Shown one piece after another: positions 18,136 to 26,869 of a stretch of DNA of 64,000 nucleotides. Both the position numbers and the translations under genes were made by a program. Within the stretch, counting starts at the first letter, position 1. Each line of letters starts with the position of its first letter. The stretch covers positions 1,240,001 to 1,304,000 of the forward strand of contig NZ_CP021642.1 in the NCBI RefSeq assembly GCF_003048375.1, read 5' to 3'. The notes below the pieces were generated by a model. It was not told the DNA's origin and did no database searches. It saw only the letters and a program-made list of their open reading frames with translations. This DNA is from Campylobacter concisus (GTDB lineage Bacteria > Campylobacterota > Campylobacteria > Campylobacterales > Campylobacteraceae).

Positions 18136-18891
18136 TTATTCGCCTAGAAGTTTATCTAGTTTTGCAGCCAAGCTCGTAGTGTCGTGAGCTTTAGCCAAAG
18201 ATGCAGCATGTAGCTTTAAATTTGCTTGTAAATTTTCTTCCAAGCTCTTTGCGATGTCGCTACTATCAAGGTTCTCTACACTATTAGCGTTTGCTACGCT
18301 TCTAGCAGCTAGAGCATTCATGCCCTTAAATACAGCATTTTGTGTCGAGCCGATCTCTGAGCGAAGTGAATTTATATTCTTCAAAATATCGCTAGAATTT
18401 GAGCCATCCTCTTTAACATTTAAAAGAGCATTTGTGCTTAAATTTATATTTTTTGTGCCCTCGCCTGTGAAAAAGCCAAGCTCGGCGTCAAAAACGTTTT
18501 TACCGTTAAATTTAGCCTCTTTTACACTGTCGCTCATCGCATTTTTAAGCGCATTTATCTCGCCTTTTATGCCCTTTTGCTCGTTCGCTGAAAGAGCTGG
18601 GTTTGAAAGCTTGCTTGATAGCTCGCCGATCTTATCCGCACTCTCGCTTAAATTTAAAAGCGTTGAGTCGGCGATCTGAAGCATACCGATCATATCGTTT
18701 GCATTTGCCATGCCCTCATTTAGGACATTTGTTTGCGAAAGTAAGCTCTCTGCGATTTGCAAATTTGCACCTGATGCTTTGATCTCGCTATTTGCAGAGA
18801 TGGCGTTTAGCGCCTTTTTCTCGCTATTTTTAGCTTGATCTAAATAATAGTTTCCTGAAGCCTGGTTTGCAGTATAAGTTCCTAACTTCAT
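18136..18891 (-). CDS. flaC: FlaC-type secreted flagellin-like protein
   Basis: 251 residues with flagellin-like D0/D1 ends and no hypervariable centre. N-terminal KLGTYTANQASGNYYLDQAK and the helical segment GANLQIAESLLSQTNVLNEG resemble flagellin D1; the C-terminal half (GMNALAARSVANANSVENLD) mirrors it. C. jejuni FlaC (about 249 residues) has this size and is exported through the flagellar apparatus as a modulator rather than a filament subunit. Single transcript with its own terminator and AAAGGAG ribosome site. An upstream TATAGT box could be the -10. Confidence 0.85.
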   Translation of the reverse strand: MKLGTYTANQASGNYYLDQAKNSEKKALNAISANSEIKASGANLQIAESLLSQTNVLNEGMANANDMIGMLQIADSTLLNLSESADKIGELSSKLSNPALSANEQKGIKGEINALKNAMSDSVKEAKFNGKNVFDAELGFFTGEGTKNINLSTNALLNVKEDGSNSSDILKNINSLRSEIGSTQNAVFKGMNALAARSVANANSVENLDSSDIAKSLEENLQANLKLHAASLAKAHDTTSLAAKLDKLLGE

Positions 18892-19028
18892 ATCAACTCC
18901 TTTTTTAGTAGTTTCGTGATGGATTTTACTATAAATTTCATAAAAAGTTGCAAAAATATTTCTTAAAGCAAAAAATATTTTTAAAAAGAATTTAGAAAAA
19001 CTTAATTTTCCTAAATTCTTTGCCCTTT

Positions 19029-20321
19029 TTAGTCTTCTAATCTCACTGCAATTGATCTTTTATGAGCCGTTAATCCTTCGGCTTCGGCTAGCTGCATGCA
19101 TGGTTTGCCAAGGTGCATGATACCTTTTCTACTAACTGAGATGATAGAGCTTCGCTTCATGAAATTTTCAACTCCAAGCGGCGAGTAAAATCTCGCACTT
19201 CCGCCAGTTGGCAAGGTGTGGTTTGGTCCAGCGATGTAGTCGCCCATCGCTTCAGGCGTGAAGTGTCCAAAAAATATCGCTCCAGCGTGTTTTACCTCGT
19301 CCATATAGCTCAAAGCGTCGTTTGTAGCGATCTCTAGGTGCTCCACAGCAAGCTCGTTCATCAGCTTAAAGCACTCTTGCAAATCTTTTGCAACGATGAT
19401 AGCGGCTTTGTTTCTCATACTAGCACTAGCGATTGGTTCTCGTTTTAGAGTTTTTAGCTCGTCCTCCACGTGTCTTTGCACCGCCCTTGCGAAGGCCTCC
19501 ACTGGCGTTATCAAAAAGGCACTTGCAATCTCGTCGTGCTCGGCTTGCGAGAGTAGATCGATCGCTATGTGGCGAGGGTCCGCACTATCATCAGCGATCA
19601 CGCCTATCTCGCTTGGACCTGCGATCATATCGATATTTACGTCGCCATAAACTAGCTTTTTAGCAGTCGCTACGTAGATGTTGCCAGGTCCTGTGATGAC
19701 ATCGACCTTTGGCACGGTTGCTGTGCCGTAAGCCATCGCTGCGATCGCGCTCGCACCGCCTATTTTAAAGGCTGTTTTGATGCCACATAGATGCATCGCA
19801 GCAAGAAGTAGAGGATTTACCTTGCCACCTGGTGCTGGGGTGCAAACTACGATCTCTTTTACGCCAGCCACGATTGCTGGGATAGCATTCATGAGAAGCG
19901 AGCTAGGATATGCAGCCTTGCCGCCTGGGATATAAAGGCCAGCGCGATCAACCGGAGTGTATTTAGCACCTAGCAAGATGTCGTGCTCGTCCTTATAGGT
20001 CCAGTCGCTCGGTTTTGTGCGCTCATGATAGCTTTTTATCCTATCATGGGCTAAATTTAGAGCCACTCTTAGGGCGTTATCTAGCGAGTTGTAGGCCGCT
20101 TCCATCTCTTTTACGTCGATTATTATGTCGCTTTTGCTTGTGACACTAAATTTATCAAATTTACTTATCTGGGTAAAAAGCGCGCTATCACCATCTTTTC
20201 TTATCTCGTCAATTATGCCTGTAACCACTGGCATAACGGCACTCATGTCGTTGTCACTTCGCCTAACAAGCTGTGAAAATTTACTCTCGAAGTCAGCGTC
20301 GCTGCTGTGTAAAAATTTCAT
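19029..20321 (-). CDS. hisD: Histidinol dehydrogenase
   Basis: Last two oxidation steps of histidine biosynthesis, NAD- and zinc-dependent. 430 residues with YIPGGKAAYPSSLLMNAIPA, the NAD-binding VITGPGNIYVATAKKLV, DMIAGPSEIGVIAD, SQAEHDE (zinc-binding Gln/His region) and GPNHTLPTGGSARF at the end. Its ATG overlaps the stop of the preceding PLP-enzyme gene by four bases. Last gene of the peb4-fba operon. The other his genes are elsewhere. Confidence 0.96.
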   Translation of the reverse strand: MKFLHSSDADFESKFSQLVRRSDNDMSAVMPVVTGIIDEIRKDGDSALFTQISKFDKFSVTSKSDIIIDVKEMEAAYNSLDNALRVALNLAHDRIKSYHERTKPSDWTYKDEHDILLGAKYTPVDRAGLYIPGGKAAYPSSLLMNAIPAIVAGVKEIVVCTPAPGGKVNPLLLAAMHLCGIKTAFKIGGASAIAAMAYGTATVPKVDVITGPGNIYVATAKKLVYGDVNIDMIAGPSEIGVIADDSADPRHIAIDLLSQAEHDEIASAFLITPVEAFARAVQRHVEDELKTLKREPIASASMRNKAAIIVAKDLQECFKLMNELAVEHLEIATNDALSYMDEVKHAGAIFFGHFTPEAMGDYIAGPNHTLPTGGSARFYSPLGVENFMKRSSIISVSRKGIMHLGKPCMQLAEAEGLTAHKRSIAVRLED

Positions 20322-21169
20322 TTATGATCCTTTATTTTTAGTTTTCTCTCATATCTTTGCTTTTGTGTAATGTTACCTAAAATTCCGCCCTGGTGGATAT
20401 ATAAAATTTCGCTCCCAAGCTTGTCTAAATTTGCAAAAAGTGTCATAAAGCCCACTGGGTCGTAAATAAGCTCAAACTCCACGCCACTTTTGCACACTTC
20501 AAGCCAAATTTCATAAAGCTCAGGGTATAAATTTCCAAAATGATACTTCTTTGGGGGATTTAAAATTTGCACTTTGCTGTTTTTATCTAGTTCGTAAATT
20601 TGCTTTTTTAGATAGTCGATGTCTCCTACACAAGGGGCTGTAAAAACCCTAAGATCGGTGTGTTTTGCTAGGTAGCATGCGCTTGTACCTGTGCCTGAGG
20701 GCAAGAAGATATCAGGCTTTATGCCACTTTTTTTGCTCCACTCATTTATCTCACGTGCTTGCGTGATAAAGCCAAGCTCAGCCTCACTTTGCGCCACGCC
20801 CTCGTTTATAAAGAGTGCATTTTGGCTCTTTGCTAGCTCTTTAGCAAATTTCTCACGCTCATCTTTCACAAAAATTTCCATGCCATTTTCAAGTGCAAAT
20901 TTGAAATTTCCAACTGGATTTTGCTCTAAATTTGAGCTTAGATGAGAGACGACGTAGTAAAATTTAAGCCCTTTTAGTTTGGCAAAAAGACTTAGGCTAT
21001 ACATGGCATTTGACTGGCTTGAGCCATGAGATACGATCGCTTTGATGCCGCTAAGATCGGCCTTTAGAAAATACTCTAGCTTTCTTGCTTTGTTGCCGTT
21101 AAACTCGCCTAGCAGATCATCTCTTAAAAGCCAAAATTCTCGCTCTCTTAAGCGAATTTTATCAATCAC
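20318..21169 (-). CDS. D-cysteine desulfhydrase / ACC deaminase-family PLP enzyme
   Basis: 283 residues, fold type II PLP enzyme. The PLP lysine lies in FNGNKARKLEYFL (about 23-35); SHGSSQSNAMYSLSLFAK is the substrate/phosphate segment; LPSGTGTSACYL is the PLP-phosphate-binding glycine loop; HQGGILGN closes the protein. The family includes D-cysteine desulfhydrase and 1-aminocyclopropane-1-carboxylate deaminase; active-site residues cannot separate them by eye, and D-cysteine breakdown is the more usual bacterial role. It overlaps the stator-B gene by eight bases upstream and hisD by four downstream. Confidence 0.82.
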   Translation of the reverse strand: MIDKIRLREREFWLLRDDLLGEFNGNKARKLEYFLKADLSGIKAIVSHGSSQSNAMYSLSLFAKLKGLKFYYVVSHLSSNLEQNPVGNFKFALENGMEIFVKDEREKFAKELAKSQNALFINEGVAQSEAELGFITQAREINEWSKKSGIKPDIFLPSGTGTSACYLAKHTDLRVFTAPCVGDIDYLKKQIYELDKNSKVQILNPPKKYHFGNLYPELYEIWLEVCKSGVEFELIYDPVGFMTLFANLDKLGSEILYIHQGGILGNITQKQRYERKLKIKDHK

Positions 21170-22253
21170 CCTTAAACTCCAAAAATTTCTCTATCTCGTT
21201 GATAGCCTCTTTGTTTGAGAGTGAAAATTTGATCTCGATGCGCCTTGAAGCGTCCTTATCCTCGGCTCCGTCTTTAAAAACTAGCTCGTTGTAGCTTCTG
21301 CCACTTGCGACAAGCAGCTTTCTAAGGCGCGCATCGTTGCTAAATGAGTTTATAAACTCCATCACCGCATAGGCTCTTTTTTGCGAAAGCTCTAGGTTGT
21401 AAATGTAGCTTCCATCGCTATCTGTAAAGCCCTCTATGACGATCTGATCGATGTTTGAGGCGATCTCTTTATCATTTAAAAGCACGTCAAAATACTTACT
21501 AAGCGTGGCCTTTAGCTCCTCTTTGACTTCTTCTTTTAAGACCGCACTGCCCTTATCAAAAAGCACTGATGAGCTAAGCTTTAGCGCGCCTGAGTTTGGA
21601 TCGATCTCGATGCTCGATCCTAGCCTATCTTTTAAGGCTGAGATCACTTTTACCCTTATGCCAGTTAGGTTTTTGACCCTATCACGGGTGACGTTTAGAT
21701 CCCTTAAAAGCTCGTCATATCTAGCCTCTTTTTTGCTCACTTGCTCGAGCAAAAAGGCGATCTTGGCTAAATTTTTCTCGCTACTTGCATTTGCGTCGCT
21801 TAGCGCTCTATCTTTTGATGAAATTTCATCATTTAGCACGATCATTTTTTGATTTAGATCAAATATGCTAGCATTTAGCTCTTTTATGCTCGCATTTGCA
21901 TCCTTGTTTTCCTCTATGAGCTGGGCTAGTTTTTCTTTTAGGGCGTCTATTTGGATGACAAAAATTTCATTTGATTTTTTTAAATTTATGTTTTCGTCGC
22001 TTATCTTTGAAAGCTCGCTTTTTAGGGCGTCATTTAGCTCTTCAAGGGTAAAATTCTTACCCTGGGCGTCTTTTAAATTTGCTAAAGCTGTAATGATGGC
22101 TTGCTCTTTATTTTCAAGGGTGTTTTGAGTTAGGACGTATTTTACGACGACAGCGCCGATTAGCAGCATAAAAACAAAGAGCAGACCCGCCATCAAGTCC
22201 GCGTACGAAACCCAAAAGCTCGATTGATCTTCGTTATTTTTGTCTATTTTCAT
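21162..22253 (-). CDS. MotB/ZorB-like stator subunit with OmpA domain (Cj0599-type)
   Basis: 363 residues. A single N-terminal helix carries the proton-channel aspartate: SSFWVSYADLMAGLLFVFML, D19, as in MotB. Then a coiled coil from about 45 to 205 (heptads with many Lys/Glu/Asn), and a C-terminal OmpA peptidoglycan-binding domain with SSVLFDKGSAVL and IEGFTDSDGSYIYNLELSQK. It overlaps the MotA/TolQ-like gene by four bases, so the two proteins are made together and should form an ion-driven, wall-anchored complex. Same gene order in C. jejuni (Cj0597-Cj0599). Not flagellar MotB: the coiled-coil insert is much longer and the partner differs. Function not established. Confidence 0.82.
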   Translation of the reverse strand: MKIDKNNEDQSSFWVSYADLMAGLLFVFMLLIGAVVVKYVLTQNTLENKEQAIITALANLKDAQGKNFTLEELNDALKSELSKISDENINLKKSNEIFVIQIDALKEKLAQLIEENKDANASIKELNASIFDLNQKMIVLNDEISSKDRALSDANASSEKNLAKIAFLLEQVSKKEARYDELLRDLNVTRDRVKNLTGIRVKVISALKDRLGSSIEIDPNSGALKLSSSVLFDKGSAVLKEEVKEELKATLSKYFDVLLNDKEIASNIDQIVIEGFTDSDGSYIYNLELSQKRAYAVMEFINSFSNDARLRKLLVASGRSYNELVFKDGAEDKDASRRIEIKFSLSNKEAINEIEKFLEFKGD

Positions 22254-23563
22254 TGCACTAGATTTTCGATTTTTTCTATTACAGAATTTGCTTCTTTATC
22301 GATCTCGTCTATGTTCTTCTTAAGCTCAGCGATGAGGCTCTCGCGCTCTTTTTCGCGCTCCAAGCTCCTGCCCTCTTGCTCATAAGCCGCTTTAAATATC
22401 GTAGCACTCTCCACAAGCGAGGCTCTAAATGCCTTTAGTGCCTCGTTTTGCTCTTTCATCAAAGAGAGAGAAAATTCTTTTAAAATGGCATCAAAACTCT
22501 TTATAGTCTGCTCAAATTTAAGCTGGCTCTCTTTTGTGGCGTTTAAATTTCTGCTAAAAATCTCGCCAAGCTTTGCATGCTCGGTTAAAATTTTAACCTC
22601 CATATCTTTAAAGGCATTAGAAAACGCGCCAACTGCCTTTAATATATCGGAGTGAATTTTTACAAATTCATCTTGTTTTAGCCCAGATTCATTTAACATT
22701 TTTAAACTTGCGCTAAGCTCTGCCTTGCTTTGATTGATGATATTTTTTTCAACCTCGCAAAGCTCTTTTAGGCTGTTAAATTTCTCATTTGTCTGCTCGC
22801 TTAGCTCTTTTATAAATTTATCATCAAGCACCATTTTAAAGGCGTCGTGACTATCTTTAAAGTAGCCCACACTCGCTTTCATGAAATTTGCATTTAGCTC
22901 ATTTTCCTGCCAGAAAAACTCTCGGCTTAGCTCTTTTTGCTCGCTGTAAAATCTCTCAAATTTACTAATGCCGATCTTTTCAAAAAACATCCACCAAAGC
23001 GCTAAAAATATGCCATATATCGATACATAAAATGCCGTAGCTACGCCGTTTAGCAGTATAGCGATCTCTTTTTCAAGTCCGTTTGCAGTGCTTGAGCTAA
23101 AGCTTGGCATAGAGATAGCGATACTGATAAATGTGCCCAAAATTCCAAGCATAGGAAAGACTGCTTGGCCGATGTTTGCTAGATTGTCATTTCTAAAATT
23201 TCTTGTGTAACTCTCAAAAAAATCTTCAAATTTAGCGTTTGCCTTTTTGACGCCTGAAATTTCAAAAAGGTGAGCGATGATAAATTCTTTTAGCCTTATC
23301 TTGTAGTCTTTGGCATTTGCTAAGAAATTTGAGTAAGCGACCAAGGCGCTGTGGCGTGAAAACACAAAAGCGACAAAGAGTATAACGCCCATCATCACGA
23401 TGGTGTGAAGCTTCATCTGAAAATTTATAACGCCAAGATACGCTAGTATCGCCAAGATATAGATAGCTAAAGGGATAAAGATAACTTTAAAAAAGACAAA
23501 GAAAGAGTGAGCTTGGCGCTCCTTTGGCACGCTTAGCTCACTAAAATCATTTTGATTTTGCAT
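22250..23563 (-). CDS. MotA/TolQ/ExbB-like channel protein with long coiled-coil tail (Cj0598-type)
   Basis: 437 residues. Hydrophobic helices at about 21-45, 52-70, 132-152 and 168-194; the third and fourth carry the MotA/TolQ/ExbB core (NIGQAVFPMLGILGTFISIA and LLNGVATAFYVSIYGIFLAL). From about 200 to the end the protein is a long cytoplasmic coiled coil with many Glu/Lys heptads. This layout, a MotA-like body plus intracellular tail next to an OmpA-MotB partner, is shared with ZorA of Zorya phage defence, but no ZorC, ZorD or ZorE gene is nearby. Four bases after fba begins the gap, so it is co-transcribed with fba. Function unknown. Confidence 0.8.
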   Translation of the reverse strand: MQNQNDFSELSVPKERQAHSFFVFFKVIFIPLAIYILAILAYLGVINFQMKLHTIVMMGVILFVAFVFSRHSALVAYSNFLANAKDYKIRLKEFIIAHLFEISGVKKANAKFEDFFESYTRNFRNDNLANIGQAVFPMLGILGTFISIAISMPSFSSSTANGLEKEIAILLNGVATAFYVSIYGIFLALWWMFFEKIGISKFERFYSEQKELSREFFWQENELNANFMKASVGYFKDSHDAFKMVLDDKFIKELSEQTNEKFNSLKELCEVEKNIINQSKAELSASLKMLNESGLKQDEFVKIHSDILKAVGAFSNAFKDMEVKILTEHAKLGEIFSRNLNATKESQLKFEQTIKSFDAILKEFSLSLMKEQNEALKAFRASLVESATIFKAAYEQEGRSLEREKERESLIAELKKNIDEIDKEANSVIEKIENLVQ

Positions 23564-23567
23564 AGGA

Positions 23568-24632
23568 TTAGTTCCTATTTAGGCAGTTTAAGTCGCTAAA
23601 AGCAGTCTGAAGACGCTTAACCATGCTCTCCTCGCCACTTCTTAGCCATTTCCTTGGATCGTAGTATTTTTTATTTGGCTTATCATCGCCCTCTGGGTTG
23701 CCGATCTGACCTTGCAAGTATGCTCTATTTTTAGCCTCATACTCGCGTACGCCGTCCCAGAAAGCCCACTGAGTATCGGTGTCAATGTTCATCTTGATAA
23801 CGCCGTAGCTTACAGCATTTTTGATATCTTTTAGCTCACTACCACTTCCGCCGTGAAATACAAAATTTACTGGCTTGTCGCTTTTTGTGTTAAATTTCTT
23901 TGCCACATAGGCTTGTGAGTTTTTGAGAATTTCTGGTCTTAGCACGACATTGCCTGGTTTATAGACGCCATGGACGTTGCCAAAACTAGCTGCGATACTA
24001 AATTTATCGCTTATCTTGCTTAGTCTTTCATAAGCAAGCGCGACGTCCTCTGGCTGAGTGTAAAGAAGCGCGTTATCAACGCTTGTGTTATCTACGCCAT
24101 CTTCTTCGCCACCAGTGACGCCAAGCTCGATTTCTAGGCTGATACCAAGCTCGCTAAGCTCTTTTAGGTACTTCTCGCATGTGCTTAAATTTTCGTTGAT
24201 ATTCTCTTCGCTAAGATCAAGCATGTGAGAGCTAAAAAGTGGCACGCCGTGAGTTTTTTTATACTCATGGCTTGCTTTTACTAGCTCATCTATCCAAGGC
24301 AAAAGCTTTCTAGCAGCATGGTCAGTGTGTAAAATGACTGGCACGCCGTAAGCCTTGGCAAGCAGATGAACATGCTTTGCTCCAGCGATCGCGCCAAGAA
24401 CGGCTGCATTTTCGCAGGCTTTACCAGCGTAAAAACCTGAACCGCCATTACTAAACTGAACGATAACAGGCGAGTTAGCAACCTTTGCCGCCTCTAAAAC
24501 AGCATTTACTGAGTCGCTGCCTACGACATTTACAGCAGGTATTGCAAAACCTTGCTCTTTGGCATAAGCATAAAGTTTTGTTACATCATCTCCGCTTAAA
24601 ACACCAGGTTTTACGATATCTAAAACGCCCAT
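23568..24632 (-). CDS. fba: Class II fructose-bisphosphate aldolase
   Basis: Zinc-dependent aldolase of glycolysis/gluconeogenesis. ATG 24632 (MGVLDIVKPGVLSG) is selected: GGAGGAT lies in front of it, while a TTG 12 bases upstream would be inside that ribosome site. 354 residues, class IIA length. Zinc ligands in VILHTDHAAR and the later NVHGVY and NFVFHGGSGS; LGVTGGEEDGVDN is the class IIA glycine loop. Because Campylobacter lacks phosphofructokinase, the enzyme probably runs toward fructose 1,6-bisphosphate. Follows peb4 by 15 bases. Confidence 0.95.
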   Translation of the reverse strand: MGVLDIVKPGVLSGDDVTKLYAYAKEQGFAIPAVNVVGSDSVNAVLEAAKVANSPVIVQFSNGGSGFYAGKACENAAVLGAIAGAKHVHLLAKAYGVPVILHTDHAARKLLPWIDELVKASHEYKKTHGVPLFSSHMLDLSEENINENLSTCEKYLKELSELGISLEIELGVTGGEEDGVDNTSVDNALLYTQPEDVALAYERLSKISDKFSIAASFGNVHGVYKPGNVVLRPEILKNSQAYVAKKFNTKSDKPVNFVFHGGSGSELKDIKNAVSYGVIKMNIDTDTQWAFWDGVREYEAKNRAYLQGQIGNPEGDDKPNKKYYDPRKWLRSGEESMVKRLQTAFSDLNCLNRN

Positions 24633-24647
24633 TTTATCCTCCAAATT

Positions 24648-25466
24648 TTATTTGTATTCTATCTTTGCTTTTTGGCGTAGAGCTTCACTTTTTTGTCTAA
24701 CAGCAGCTTGGAATTTCTCCATTTTTACAGCTTGCTCGATCTCTGGTTTTGCTTGTTCAAAGCTTACAGTACCAGCAGCTTTGCCATCTTCTTTTAAGAT
24801 AACATGGTAGCCAAACTGAGTTTTAACTGGCTTAGTTGAAACTGTGCCATTAGCCATTGAAAATGCTGCGTCTGCAAAAGGTTTTACCATTTGGCTTTGA
24901 CCAAACCAGCCAAGCTCGCCACCGTGTGCTGCTGAGCCTTTGTCGATTGATTTTTGGCTTGCTAGCTCTGCAAATTTCTTAGTTAGAGCCTCACCTTTTA
25001 AATTTTTAAGTTGAGCGATGATGTCGTTTGCTGTTTTTTCATCTTCAACTAAGATATGTCTTGCTCTTGCTTGAGCTGGTTGGTTCATGCTAGCTTTGTT
25101 TTTGTTATAAAAATCTCTTAAATCGCTATCACTTACTTTTATACCGTCAAATAGTTTTCTCATATAAAGCTCAACTGCGATGCCCTCTTGTGCAGCTTTT
25201 ACAGCCTTGATGTAATCAACATCTTTTTCAATGCCTGTCGCTTTTGCATCTTTTAAAAGAAGCTTTCTATTGATTAGATCGTCGATTATACGTTTTTTCT
25301 CATTTGGTTGAAGCTTGCTAGCGTCAAATCCTGGCATAGCTGCTGATAAAAGTGCTGAGATATCGCTATCATTTATAGCATCGCCATCAACTGTTGCAAC
25401 TACTGCTGCGTTTAGAGTGACAGCTGCAGCTAAACTTAAAACTGCTGGAAACAAAATTTTTTTCAT
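24648..25466 (-). CDS. peb4: Periplasmic SurA-like peptidyl-prolyl isomerase (Peb4/Cbf2)
   Basis: 272 residues. Signal peptide [20 protein letters not shown], then a SurA-like N-terminal chaperone part and one parvulin domain at about 128-225 ([53 protein letters not shown]). Assists outer membrane protein folding in the periplasm; in C. jejuni Peb4 supports adhesins and MOMP assembly. First gene of the minus-strand operon with fba, as in C. jejuni Cj0596-Cj0597. Confidence 0.93.
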   Translation of the reverse strand: MKKILFPAVLSLAAAVTLNAAVVATVDGDAINDSDISALLSAAMPGFDASKLQPNEKKRIIDDLINRKLLLKDAKATGIEKDVDYIKAVKAAQEGIAVELYMRKLFDGIKVSDSDLRDFYNKNKASMNQPAQARARHILVEDEKTANDIIAQLKNLKGEALTKKFAELASQKSIDKGSAAHGGELGWFGQSQMVKPFADAAFSMANGTVSTKPVKTQFGYHVILKEDGKAAGTVSFEQAKPEIEQAVKMEKFQAAVRQKSEALRQKAKIEYK

Positions 25467-25560
25467 ATAAATCCTTTAAAAAATTGATTTTATGGGCGAG
25501 ATTATATCAAATAATGCGGTAACTTTTCGTTTAACTTGTAATTTTAGGTAAAATAACCAA

Positions 25561-26193
25561 ATGAGAACAAAAAAAGATATTTTAGAGATAAAAAAGAGGC
25601 TTTTAGAAGAGTTTAAAGACGCCAAAAGCGAGCTTAAATTTAGAAATTTATATGAACTTCTTGTCTGCGTCATGCTCTCAGCTCAGTGCACAGACAAAAG
25701 GGTAAATTTGATCACACCTGCCCTATTTGAGGCGTATAAAGATGTTTTTGAGCTAGCTAGTGCAAATTTAGCCAGCCTAAAACTCATGATAAACTCATGC
25801 AGCTTTTTTAACAATAAGGCTCTGAATTTGATCAAGATGGCAAACAGCGTGGTTGAGCTTTATAACGGAGAAATTCCGCTTGATGAAGAGAAGCTAAAAG
25901 CCCTTGCTGGAGTTGGGCAAAAGACCGCTCACGTCGTGCTTTTAGAGGCGACAAATGCAAACGTAATGGCTGTTGATACGCATGTTTTTAGGGTATCACA
26001 TAGACTGGGCTTAAGCAGCGCAAAGACGCCAGAAGCGACAGAAGAGGATCTAAGTCTTGCTTTTAAAACTGAGCTTGGCAAGCTTCATCAAGCGATGGTG
26101 CTTTTTGGACGCTATACCTGCAAGGCTAAAAAGCCGCTTTGTTTTGAGTGCATTTTAAGCGATCTTTGTAAGAGCAAAGATAAGGTGATATAG
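25561..26193 (+). CDS. nth: Endonuclease III
   Basis: DNA N-glycosylase/AP lyase for oxidised pyrimidines in base excision repair. 210 residues. The helix-hairpin-helix LAGVGQKTAHVVL holds the catalytic Lys, and AVDTHVFRVSHRLG the catalytic Asp. The C-terminus carries the [4Fe-4S] ligands with exact C-x6-C-x2-C-x5-C spacing (CKAKKPLCFECILSDLC). Divergent from peb4, with a TAAAAT box about ten bases before its ATG, implying a very short or leaderless mRNA. Its stop lies two bases from the palindromic terminator shared with the pepD remnant. Confidence 0.95.
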   Translation: MRTKKDILEIKKRLLEEFKDAKSELKFRNLYELLVCVMLSAQCTDKRVNLITPALFEAYKDVFELASANLASLKLMINSCSFFNNKALNLIKMANSVVELYNGEIPLDEEKLKALAGVGQKTAHVVLLEATNANVMAVDTHVFRVSHRLGLSSAKTPEATEEDLSLAFKTELGKLHQAMVLFGRYTCKAKKPLCFECILSDLCKSKDKVI

Positions 26194-26195
26194 AT

Positions 26196-26225
26196 AAAAT
26201 TTGCTAGAAATTTCTAGCAAATTTT
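26196..26225. terminator. Perfect 30-base palindrome, terminator shared by nth and pepD remnant
   Basis: A perfect palindrome (arms AAAATTTGCTAGAAA) ending in T-runs on both strands. An identical copy follows the intact pepD at 46968-46997, which shows that it arrived here with the pepD tail. Confidence 0.85.
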
Positions 26226-26230
26226 ACTTT

Positions 26231-26603
26231 TTATGAGTTATATTTTTTAACGATACCGCGAACTACTTTTTCTATAAAAAGCGCAGAAGCTACTTCGCAG
26301 TGCTCTCTTGTAGAGTGAGGTGAATAGATATTTGGTCCAATAGAACATGCACTAAGACCTGCTTTTTTCTCTAAAAGCACTCCACACTCAAGTCCAGCAT
26401 GCACAGCTGTTATCCTTGCATTTGGCTTATAAATTTTAAGCTCTTCTAAAATGTCATTTGCAAATTTATCATTTATAGGCTTCCAAGCTGGGTTTCTGTC
26501 TTTACTAATGACGTTAAAACCAACCGCTTTTGCAAGCTCTGAAATTTCAAATTCCATCCTATTTAGCCCGTCTTTACTCATTGATCTTGCAAAAAACTTT
26601 CAA
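26231..26603 (-). pseudogene. Displaced 3' fragment of pepD (M20 dipeptidase)
   Basis: The 116-residue frame 26231-26581 equals the last 116 residues of the dipeptidase at 45674-46963 except one Leu-to-Val change; DNA similarity reaches a few codons further, to about 26603, then stops. It lacks the N-terminal metal-binding and dimerisation parts of M20 enzymes, so it cannot be active by itself. Eighteen base differences were counted against the intact gene, seventeen in synonymous positions, one Ser codon being switched TCA to AGT. The 3' palindrome was copied too. This suggests an ectopically integrated tail of another pepD allele rather than an old decaying duplicate. No ribosome site precedes the internal ATG. 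Confidence 0.88.
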
Positions 26604-26839
26604 AATTTATAGATAAGAAATGTAAAAAGAATACGCAATAAAGAAGTGGAGAAGGTAGGATAGTGACATTGAGTTTGATAAATTTATGTTAGGCTGCTGG
26701 AGCCACCATTTATAGATATTTTGATAGCTAAGATAGATGCTCGTTAAGATAAGCGGAGCAAAACCCTATATAAATAGGTAGGATGAAATTTATTTGACGG
26801 CATTTTTGGCTACGAAATTTATAAAATAATTAAATTTCA
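26604..26839. other. Gene-free spacer with possible remnant
   Basis: Between the pepD remnant and the small HTH unit. A minus-strand frame of about 51 codons without a start (ending near 26607) has a hydrophobic, membrane-like composition (LSYLLHFFIAYSFYISYL). It could be the end of a lost gene or chance; not called. Confidence 0.35.
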
Positions 26840-26869
26840 AGCCAAAAATACTAAATTTTGGCTCTTTTT
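26824..26869. terminator. Double hairpin over the end of the 59-residue gene
   Basis: AGCCAAAA.../ATTTTGGCT (26840-26863) followed on the plus strand by CTTTTTT, and just left of it a second stem with arms GAAATTTA/TAAATTTC. The stop codon of the 59-residue gene lies in the loop of the first. Either strand could use it. Confidence 0.6.

Noticed and set aside
21162-23563. Zorya phage-defence system
   Set aside because: The MotA/MotB-like pair has the right architecture, but no ZorC, ZorD or ZorE gene is near, and the pair is a conserved Campylobacter neighbour of fba.
26604-26768. 51-codon hydrophobic minus-strand frame next to the pepD remnant
   Set aside because: No start codon or ribosome site; AT-rich sequence easily gives hydrophobic frames. 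Kept only as a note.
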